Below, one piece after another: positions 13,283 through 18,476 of a stretch of 18,476 nucleotides of DNA. The notes under the pieces were generated by a model. That model was not told where the DNA came from and made no database searches. It saw only the letters and a list, made by a program, of their open reading frames with translations. Position numbers and translations under genes: made by a program. This DNA comes from JAWLGW01 sp964569055. GTDB lineage: Bacteria; Planctomycetota; J058. Position 1 is the first letter of the stretch. The number at the start of each line of letters is the position of its first letter. Where the stretch lies: positions 1-18,476 of the forward strand of contig CAZMSZ010000126.1 in assembly GCA_964569055.1 (NCBI GenBank), in the 5' to 3' direction.

Positions 13283-14332
13283 TTAGGGGCGGACGATCCG
13301 CGGGCGGACGATGATCGTGACGGCTGGGCTGCCGTGGGTCGAGAACACGAGCATGCCGGCGCCGTCGGGGACGCGTGCCGCGGTGTGGGCCGCGTCGGCC
13401 GCGGCGGTTGGGGTGTCGGTCGGGCCCCAGGGGGTCGAGCGCTGGGTGAGGCCGGTGCTGCGCGTGCGATCGAAGTGCACGTCGAGCGCCACCTCGGCCG
13501 GCTCACCGTCGAGGATCGAGGGCTGCACCTCGAGCACCGTGCCGGTGACTAGGACCTCCACGAGCGGGTCGTCCACCTCGGCCGTCCCGACTGAGCGGCG
13601 CTCGTGGCCGGCGAGGTAGGCCCGCTGCGCGCCTTGGTGCACGAACACGCGCTGTTGGTCCAGCGCGGTCAGGAGCGCGCTCCCGGCCAGCCGCTTGGGG
13701 TCCTCGGCGACGGCCTCGTCGAGCTGGGCGAGGGCCTCGGCGTCCAGGACGCCGTCCCTGGCCGCGGCCGTCTGCTCTAGCTGGGCCTGCAGCTCGGGCG
13801 GGAGCGCGTAGAGCTGCACCTCGAGCTGGACGGCGCGGGTCTGCTTGGCCGCGAGCTGCGCGAGCAGCCGCGCGATCCGGGCGTGATTGGCGCGGGTCTG
13901 CCACACGAGCAGGTAGCCGTGGTCGCGCTCGAGGCCGCGCAGATCGGCCCAGGCCTCGTCTCCACCCACCGCGCCCGACACGAGCAGCTCGAGCTGGTCG
14001 CGATCGAACGCCCCGTCCTCGGCCTCCTCGTCGTCGAACGTGAACTTGCCCTCCGCGCCGCTCGGGTCCCCGGCCGCCTCGGTGGGCGAGCTGAGCCGCG
14101 GCGCGGCGCGATCGGCGGGGCGCCACAGCAGGTGGCGCACGTCGTACTGCACCAGCTCGACCTCGAGCAGCGGGGCGGTCCGCGCGATCGCGGCGTCGAC
14201 CTTGGCGAGGAGCGCCTCGAGCTCGGCGACCTCGGCCGCGCGCGAGCGCGCGGTCTCCTGCGCGGCGGCCGGGCAGGCCAGGAGCCAGGGGGTGAGCGCC
14301 AGCGCGAGGGAGAGCATGGTGAACCGCTTCAC
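13283..14332 (-). CDS. Secretin-like exported protein B1
   Basis: The 349-aa protein starts at GTG 14330-14332, supported by GAGGAG 6 nt upstream and by alignment with B2, and ends in TAA. It has a signal peptide (residues 1-24, ending PAAA before Gln25). Next come a short Glu/Ala helix (28-52, AAEVAELEALLAKV), the motif YDVRHLL (63-69), and an acidic variable stretch (about 85-125). The block LLVWQTRANHARIARLLAQL resembles the end of a secretin N-domain. VQLEVQLYALP and a C-terminal half of secretin type follow: LDQQRVFVHQG, AYLAGHE, VLEVQPSILDG, ARVPDGAGMLVF and RPRIV. Secretins form outer-membrane rings. At this length, without several N-domains, it may be a secretin relative that does not form a full channel. 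It is the partner of A1 (12 bp gap) and the paralogue of B2. Confidence 0.85.
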   Translation of the reverse strand: MKRFTMLSLALALTPWLLACPAAAQETARSRAAEVAELEALLAKVDAAIARTAPLLEVELVQYDVRHLLWRPADRAAPRLSSPTEAAGDPSGAEGKFTFDDEEAEDGAFDRDQLELLVSGAVGGDEAWADLRGLERDHGYLLVWQTRANHARIARLLAQLAAKQTRAVQLEVQLYALPPELQAQLEQTAAARDGVLDAEALAQLDEAVAEDPKRLAGSALLTALDQQRVFVHQGAQRAYLAGHERRSVGTAEVDDPLVEVLVTGTVLEVQPSILDGEPAEVALDVHFDRTRSTGLTQRSTPWGPTDTPTAAADAAHTAARVPDGAGMLVFSTHGSPAVTIIVRPRIVRP

Positions 14333-14344
14333 GGCGGGCTCCTC

Positions 14345-15670
14345 TCAGCGGCCCTGGATCAGGCGGGTGCGGAGCGCGACGACGGCGGCCAGCCCGGGCT
14401 CGGCGCCCTCGGGAGCGAGCACTCCGCCCAGCAGCACGGTCCGGCCGAGCGACACGCACGAGGTCGACGACGTGCTCGCGATCGCGATGCGCGGCAGCTC
14501 GAGCTCGAGGCCATGCACCTCGCGCCGCTCGGCCTGCCCCTCGCTTTCGCACAGCGTGAGCGCGAGCTCGATCAGCGCGCGGCCGCGCGCACGATCGACG
14601 ATCGGGCGCAGCTCGAGCAGGAGGCCCTCGTTGAGCGCGCGGACCACCGGACGCAGCACGGGCGCGCCCCCGGCCGGGTCGACGTCGATGTCCGCCAGGA
14701 ACGAGCGCGAGCCGCCGCGGTGGAGCACGACCCGTTCCCCGTCACGAATGACCAGGCGCTCGCTGCCTCGCGCCCGCACCTCGCCGCTCTCGAGCGCCGC
14801 CGCGAGGGCCGCCTCGGCGGCGGCGTCGAGGCCGCTCCCGGCGTTCAGGCGGCCGAACACGGCCGGGGGCATGACGAATATCTGCGCCTCCAGCTCGACC
14901 AGGCCGGCGCGCGGCTCCCTCAGGCGAGCGAGCAAGGCCTCGACTCGGGCGTGCTCGGCCGGCCGAGCCTGCACCACGAGGTGCGTGGGAGACGGCTCGA
15001 GGGACACGCTCGGTGCGTCGGCCAGCTCGGCCTCGAGCAGCTCGACCAGGAGGTCGAGCGACATCCCGACGCCGACCAGCGGCGGGTTACGGTCGTCCTC
15101 GAACGTGAGCACCCCGCCGCCGCCGTCGCCTGGGCCCGACAACCCGTGAATGTCGACGGTCGGGAGCGGGGCCAGGCCGTCCTCGGGCGTCGCCAAGAGG
15201 TCCTGGATCGGGTAGCTCCGCGGCTCGAGCGGCGGCTGCTGCACGTCCTCCTCGAGCGCGTCCCCGTAGCGCTCGGGCGCCAGGCGGCGGAGCCGTGCGA
15301 GCACCGCCTCACGGATCGTCGTGAGCTCCTCGAGCGCGGCTGCAGGATCGAAGGCCTCGTCGCGCTCCGGCCGCGGCTCGACGCGCTCCGGCGGCGGCGG
15401 CCCGACCGGATCCGGCGCGAGCGGGCCGGAGAGCCGCTCGAGGCCGCGCACCCGCAGCTCGGCGCGGCTGGAGGACGCCCCGGACGGTCCGGCGCCGTAG
15501 GCCTCGAGCGCGCGGCGCGCCTCGTCGGTGGCCTGAGCGGCGGCCCGCACCTGCGTCGCCGCCTCGCGCTCGGCCTCGGCGACGGCGTCGTCCTGGGCCA
15601 TCGCGACCGTCGGCAGGAGGAGCAGCAGCGCCGCGGCGCGGCGGGCGCAGGGGCGCGCGAGCGTGTGCAT
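14345..15670 (-). CDS. Secretin-like exported protein A1
   Basis: The 441-aa protein starts at ATG 15668-15670 with GGAGG (15676-15680) 5 nt upstream and ends in TGA, 12 bp before the B1 start. The signal peptide (1-25) ends AMA before QDD. Residues 27-60 are a charged helix (AEREAATQVRAAAQATDEAR). Residues 62-108 are a Pro/Ser/Glu-rich linker. A helix LEELTTIREAVLARLRRL (about 113-130) precedes YPIQDLL (153-159), which matches YDVRHLL of the B proteins. Then come THLVVQARPAEHARVEALLA (229-248), LVELEAQIFVMPP, and a secretin-type C-terminal half: DGERVVLHRGGSRSFLADI, EGLLLELRPIVD, IELALTL, GRTVLLGGVL and RTRLI. A and B thus share one architecture and are probably ancient paralogues. A conserved hairpin lies just upstream. 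The role is unknown; an oligomeric periplasmic or outer-membrane assembly is the best guess. Confidence 0.85.
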   Translation of the reverse strand: MHTLARPCARRAAALLLLLPTVAMAQDDAVAEAEREAATQVRAAAQATDEARRALEAYGAGPSGASSSRAELRVRGLERLSGPLAPDPVGPPPPERVEPRPERDEAFDPAAALEELTTIREAVLARLRRLAPERYGDALEEDVQQPPLEPRSYPIQDLLATPEDGLAPLPTVDIHGLSGPGDGGGGVLTFEDDRNPPLVGVGMSLDLLVELLEAELADAPSVSLEPSPTHLVVQARPAEHARVEALLARLREPRAGLVELEAQIFVMPPAVFGRLNAGSGLDAAAEAALAAALESGEVRARGSERLVIRDGERVVLHRGGSRSFLADIDVDPAGGAPVLRPVVRALNEGLLLELRPIVDRARGRALIELALTLCESEGQAERREVHGLELELPRIAIASTSSTSCVSLGRTVLLGGVLAPEGAEPGLAAVVALRTRLIQGR

Positions 15671-15683
15671 GAACGCCTCCAGG

Positions 15684-15701
15684 TCCCACGGGAGCGTGGG
15701 A
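15684..15701 (-). promoter_or_regulatory. Hairpin upstream of A1 ribosome binding site
   Basis: TCCCACG-GGAG-CGTGGGA is a perfect 7-bp inverted repeat with a 4-nt loop, lying 3 nt upstream of the GGAGG of A1. The same stem, with a different loop, precedes A2 at 18187-18202. A weak -10-like TAGACT sits on the minus strand shortly upstream (about 15712-15717), so the hairpin would fall near the 5' end of the mRNA or act as a DNA operator. Its position could let it gate translation or stabilise the transcript. Confidence 0.55.
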
Positions 15702-15764
15702 GGGCGCCCAGTCTACACACCTCGACTTCCGGCCGAGCTCCGCCCTCGACCGCGTTCGCGCGGC

Positions 15765-16850
15765 TCAGGGGCCAACGATCCGCGGGCGGACCACGATCGT
15801 GACGTCGGGCTGCGCGGGGTCCTGGCTGCCGCGGGTCGAGAACACCAGCATGCCCGCGCCGTCAGGGACGCGCGCCGAGGTGCGGACCGTGTCGACCGCG
15901 ACGGTCGGGATGTCGATCGGACCCCAGGCGGTCAGGCGCTGGGTGAGGCCGGTCGTGCGCGTCCGGTTGAAGCGCACGTCGAGCGCGACCCGAGCCGGCT
16001 GGCCGTCGAGGATCGAGGCGTGCACGTCGAGCGCCATGCCGGTGACGAGGGTCTCCACGACCGGGTCGTCCACCGTGGCGACCGCCTCGCCGGTCCCGCC
16101 CGAGCTGCGCTCGTAGCCGGCGACGTAGGTCCGCTCCGCGCCCTCGTGCAGGAACAGACGCTGGTGGTCCAGGCCGGTCAGGAGCGCGCTCCCCGCCAGC
16201 CGCTTGGGGTCCTCCTCGACGGCCCCGTCGAGCCGGGCGAGGACCTCGGGGTCGAGGACGCCGTCCTCGGCGCGAGCCGCCTGCTCGAGCTGGGTCTGCA
16301 GGTCGGCAGGGAGGGCGTAGAACTGCACCTCGAGCTGGACGGCGCGGGTCTCCTTGGCCGCGAGCTGCGCGAGCAGCCGCGCGATCCGGGCGTGGTTGGC
16401 GCGGGTCTGCCACACGAGCAGGTAGCCGTCGTCGAACTGGATGGCGCGGGGATCGTCCCAGGCCCGACGGCCACCGATCACGCCCGTCACGACCTGCTCG
16501 AGCCAGTCCACCTCGATGACGACGCCCTCTCCCGCCACCTCGTCCTCGAACGTGTAGCCGCCCTCCGCGCCGCTCCGCCAACCGGCGGCCTCGTTGGGCA
16601 GGCTGAGCCGCGGCGGGAGCCGGTCTACGGGGCGCCACTGCAGGTGGCGCACGTCGTACTGCACCAGCTCGACCTCGAGCAGCGGGGCGGTCCGCGCGAT
16701 CGCGGCCTCGACCTTGGCGAGGAGCGCCTCGAGCTCGGCGACCTCGGCCGCGCGCTCGCGGCCGGGCTCCTGCGCGGCGGCCGGGCGCGTGGCGAAGCAG
16801 GGGGCGAGCGCCAGCGCGAGCGTGAGGGAGACCTGGGTGAACGGCTTCAT
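15765..16850 (-). CDS. Secretin-like exported protein B2
   Basis: The 361-aa paralogue of B1 starts at ATG 16848-16850 with GAGGAG 6 nt upstream and ends in TGA. The signal peptide (1-26) ends RPAAA before Gln. The order of elements equals B1: helix VAELEALLAKVEAAIARTAP, YDVRHLQ, a variable acidic section (YTFEDEVAGEGVVIEVDW), the block QTRANHARIARLLAQLAAK that is identical in B1, VQLEVQFYALP, LDHQRLFLHEGAERTYVAGY, MALDVHASILDGQ, ARVPDGAGMLVFSTRGS and RPRIVGP. It is 12 residues longer than B1, mainly through insertions near SSGGTGEAVATVDD and SQDPAQPD. The A2 stop is 15 bp upstream and directly followed by the B2 ribosome binding site, so translation is probably coupled. It lacks B1's Cys in the signal region that might be misread as a lipobox. 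Function unknown, as for B1. Confidence 0.85.
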   Translation of the reverse strand: MKPFTQVSLTLALALAPCFATRPAAAQEPGRERAAEVAELEALLAKVEAAIARTAPLLEVELVQYDVRHLQWRPVDRLPPRLSLPNEAAGWRSGAEGGYTFEDEVAGEGVVIEVDWLEQVVTGVIGGRRAWDDPRAIQFDDGYLLVWQTRANHARIARLLAQLAAKETRAVQLEVQFYALPADLQTQLEQAARAEDGVLDPEVLARLDGAVEEDPKRLAGSALLTGLDHQRLFLHEGAERTYVAGYERSSGGTGEAVATVDDPVVETLVTGMALDVHASILDGQPARVALDVRFNRTRTTGLTQRLTAWGPIDIPTVAVDTVRTSARVPDGAGMLVFSTRGSQDPAQPDVTIVVRPRIVGP

Positions 16851-16865
16851 GATCGGCTCCTCGCC

Positions 16866-18173
16866 TCAGCGGCCCTGGATCAGGCGGGTGCGCACGGCGA
16901 CGACCGCGGCCAGCCCGGGCTCGGCGCCCGGGGGAGCGAGGACTCCGCCCAGCAGCACGGTCCGATCGAGGGGCACGCACGAGGTCGACGTGGTGCGCGC
17001 GATCGCGGTGCGCGGCAGCTCGAGCTCGAGCCCCTGCACCTCGCGCCGCTCGACCTGCTCCTCGCTCTCGCACAGCGTGAGCGCCACGTCGATCAGCGCG
17101 CGCTCGCGCCGGCGGTCGACGACCGGGCGGAGCTCGATGACCAGGCCCTCGTTCAGGGCGCGGACCACCGGGCGCGTCACCGGAAGGACCCCCGTCTCGT
17201 TGACCTCGATGTCCGCCAGGAACGAGCGCGAGCCGCCGCGCCGCACCACGACCCGCTGCCCGTCGTGGGCGACCAGGCGCTGGCTGCCGAGCTCGCGCAC
17301 GTCGCCGCGCTCGAGCGCCGCCGCGAGGGTCGCCTCGGCGGCCTCGTCGAGCCCACTCCCTGCGTCCAGCCGGCGGAACACGGCCGGCGGCATGGCGAAC
17401 AGCCGCACCTCCAGCTCGACCATGCCCGCGCGCGGGGCCCGCAGCCGCGCGAGCTGGGCCTCGATCCGCGCGTGCTCCGCCGGGAGAGCCCGCACCAGGA
17501 GCTGCGAGTGTGACAGCTCGAGGAAGGCGCCGGACGCGCCGCTGAGCTCGGCCTCGAGCAGCTCGATCAGGAGGCTGGGCGAGATCCCGACCCCGGCCGT
17601 CGGCCGGCTGGTGCCGTCCTCGAACGAGAACACCCCCCCGCCGCTGGCCGGGTCGGAGGGCCCGCGCATGTCGAGGCCCATGGGCGGGGCGACGTGGTCC
17701 TCGGGCGTCGCCAGCAGGTCCTGGACCGGGTAGCTGCGCGCCTCGAGCGGCGGCCGCAGCCAGGGCTCCACCTCCTCCTCGGGCTCATCGCCGTAGCGCT
17801 CGGGCGCCAGGCGGCGGAGCCGCGCGAGCAGGGCCTCGCGGATCGTTGTGAGCTCCTCGAGCGCGGCCGCGGGATCGAAGCGCTCCGCGCGCTCGGGCGG
17901 CGGCTCGACCGGGCGAGGGGCGAGCGGTCCCTCGAGCCGGTCGAGGCCGCGCGCCCGCAGCTCGGCGCGGCTGGGCGGCGGCACCGGCTGCCCGGCGCCG
18001 TAGGCCTCGAGCGCGCGGCGCGCCTCGTCGGTGGCCTGAGCGGCGGCCCGCGCCTGCGCGGCGGCCTCGCGCTCGGCCTTGGCCACCGCGTCGTCCTGGG
18101 CGGACGCCAGCGCAGGAAGGAGGAGCAGCAGCGCCCCGGCGGGGTGCATGCAGGGGTGCGCGCATGAGCGCAT
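16866..18173 (-). CDS. Secretin-like exported protein A2
   Basis: The 435-aa paralogue of A1 is taken from ATG 18171-18173 because GGAGG (18179-18183) lies 5 nt upstream and the signal peptide then aligns with A1 residue for residue. An in-frame ATG at 18216-18218 would run through the hairpin and is unlikely. The signal peptide (1-25) ends ALASA before QDD. The next 35 residues (AVAKAEREAAAQARAAAQAT onward to EAYGAG) are nearly identical to A1. Then come a Pro-rich linker, LEELTTIREALLARLRRLAP, YPVQDLL, a variable Gly-rich loop, LLVRALPAEHARIEAQLARL, MVELEVRLFAMPP, GQRVVVRRGGSRSFLADIEV, GLVIELRPVVD, IDVALTLCESEEQ, RTVLLGGVL and RTRLIQGR at the end. Like A1 it has a secretin-type C-terminal half. 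It is the first gene of the right-hand cassette, 90 bp after the Lys-rich gene. Confidence 0.85.
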   Translation of the reverse strand: MRSCAHPCMHPAGALLLLLPALASAQDDAVAKAEREAAAQARAAAQATDEARRALEAYGAGQPVPPPSRAELRARGLDRLEGPLAPRPVEPPPERAERFDPAAALEELTTIREALLARLRRLAPERYGDEPEEEVEPWLRPPLEARSYPVQDLLATPEDHVAPPMGLDMRGPSDPASGGGVFSFEDGTSRPTAGVGISPSLLIELLEAELSGASGAFLELSHSQLLVRALPAEHARIEAQLARLRAPRAGMVELEVRLFAMPPAVFRRLDAGSGLDEAAEATLAAALERGDVRELGSQRLVAHDGQRVVVRRGGSRSFLADIEVNETGVLPVTRPVVRALNEGLVIELRPVVDRRRERALIDVALTLCESEEQVERREVQGLELELPRTAIARTTSTSCVPLDRTVLLGGVLAPPGAEPGLAAVVAVRTRLIQGR

Positions 18174-18186
18174 GAAGGCCTCCAGG

Positions 18187-18202
18187 CCCACGCGACCGTG
18201 GG
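18187..18202 (-). promoter_or_regulatory. Hairpin upstream of A2 ribosome binding site
   Basis: CCCACG-CGAC-CGTGGG is a perfect 6-bp inverted repeat with a 4-nt loop, 3 nt upstream of the GGAGG of A2. Stem sequence and position match the hairpin before A1 (15684-15701), while the loop differs (CGAC against GGAG) and the flanks are only moderately similar. Retention of both arms across the duplication argues for a function as RNA structure or protein-binding site. Confidence 0.55.
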
Positions 18203-18263
18203 CGGACGCTCTCCACACGCCCCGACCTCCCGCCGGGTTCCTCCCTGGAGCGGGCCGCTCGCG

Positions 18264-18476
18264 CTACTCCGCCGGCCGCTTTCGGCGCGCCCGCTTCGCG
18301 TCGCGCTTGGCCTGCTTCTTGGCGAGCCTGCGCTTCTTGGCGAGCTTGCGCTTCTTGGCGAGCTTACCCTTCCTGTCGAGCTTGCCGTTCTTGGCGAGCT
18401 TGCGCTTCTTGGCGAGCTTGCGCTTCTTGCCGTTCTTGGCGAGCTTGCGCTTCTTGCCGTTCTTGGCGAGCTTGCC
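18264..18476 (-). CDS. Lys/Arg-rich repetitive C-terminal tail of a truncated gene
   Basis: Seventy codons are open on the minus strand from the window edge to a TAG at 18264-18266; the N-terminus lies outside. The peptide is built of KLAKKR and KLAKNGKKR units, with one diverged unit (KLDRKG), and ends QAKRDAKRARRKRPAE. Well over half of the residues are Lys or Arg, so it must bind nucleic acid or another polyanion. Similar basic tails occur on bacterial histone-H1-like proteins, some HU variants, DEAD-box helicases and other RNA-binding proteins, so the parent protein cannot be named. Codon position and strand agree with the neighbouring genes. The A2 gene starts 90 bp downstream. Confidence 0.65.
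   Translation of the reverse strand, partial: GKLAKNGKKRKLAKNGKKRKLAKKRKLAKNGKLDRKGKLAKKRKLAKKRRLAKKQAKRDAKRARRKRPAE
18315..18476 (-). repeat. 18/27-nt tandem repeat inside the Lys-rich gene
   Basis: An 18-nt unit encoding KLAKKR alternates with copies enlarged by a 9-nt insert encoding NGK, giving a 27-nt higher-order unit towards the window edge. The block TTCTTGGCGAGC (plus strand) recurs about seven times. All units are multiples of three, so copy-number change would lengthen or shorten the tail without a frameshift. The array continues beyond the window. Confidence 0.85.

Larger units (their letters stand above)
13283..18202 (-). repeat. Tandem duplication of a two-gene A-B cassette
   Basis: The block 18202-15765 (hairpin, A2, B2) is repeated in the same orientation as 15701-13283 (hairpin, A1, B1). 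Gene order, gene spacing (15 and 12 bp), the B ribosome binding site next to the A stop, the leader hairpin and the protein sequences all match. No insertion sequence or long flanking repeat is visible at the junctions. Confidence 0.9.

Noticed and set aside
14264..14282. Possible lipobox LLAC in the signal peptide of B1
   Set aside because: Leu before Ala-Cys is a poor lipobox, the B2 paralogue lacks the Cys, and a normal AxA cleavage site follows.
18315..18476. CRISPR-like direct repeats at the right edge
   Set aside because: The units are contiguous with no unique spacers, and all are multiples of three within an open frame.
18315..18476. Plus-strand Leu-rich reading of the same repeat
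   Set aside because: All other genes are on the minus strand. The minus frame ends in a sensible non-repetitive basic tail and a stop just before the next gene.

Overview
The window is very GC-rich, and every gene I can support lies on the minus strand, so it reads right to left. The genes have strong GGAGG-type ribosome binding sites, frequent GTG/TTG starts and gaps mostly under about 110 bp. No tRNA, rRNA, CRISPR array, transposase or phage gene is visible. The longest gene-free stretch is 13012-13282 (271 bp). The cell is a Gram-negative-type bacterium with many exported proteins: two lipoproteins, a DUF1573 protein and four secretin-like proteins with signal peptides. DUF1573, a transmembrane Ser/Thr kinase with a TPR tail, and secretin-like proteins carrying a YDVRxLL motif suggest Planctomycetota. 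Myxococcota is the main alternative, and the sequence alone does not settle it.

Right part (13283-18476): first comes the 3' end of a gene for a very Lys/Arg-rich repetitive protein tail. It is followed by a two-gene cassette present twice in tandem, A2-B2 (18173-15765) and A1-B1 (15670-13283). A and B are different but distantly related exported proteins, and both look like the C-terminal half of bacterial secretins. Each A gene is preceded by a short hairpin whose stem is kept while its loop differs. Each A stop codon is followed at once by the ribosome binding site of B. DNA similarity between the copies is patchy, as after gene conversion. This duplicated cassette is the most unusual content of the window.

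Centre (9243-13282): an intergenic region with one G-quadruplex-type motif on each strand and a TetR operator, then a putative operon of a TetR-family regulator, a conserved-looking protein of unknown function whose start overlaps the tetR stop, and a transmembrane Ser/Thr protein kinase with a C-terminal TPR-like region.

Left part (1-9128): gltB (glutamate synthase large subunit, TTG start) with a candidate promoter/operator; an exported SH3-like protein; an exported DUF1573 protein; a HEAT-repeat lipoprotein; and a truncated lipoprotein running off the left edge. No gltD (small subunit) is present. gltB supplies glutamate for nitrogen assimilation. The other genes here are envelope proteins of unknown specific role, and their link to gltB may be only positional.
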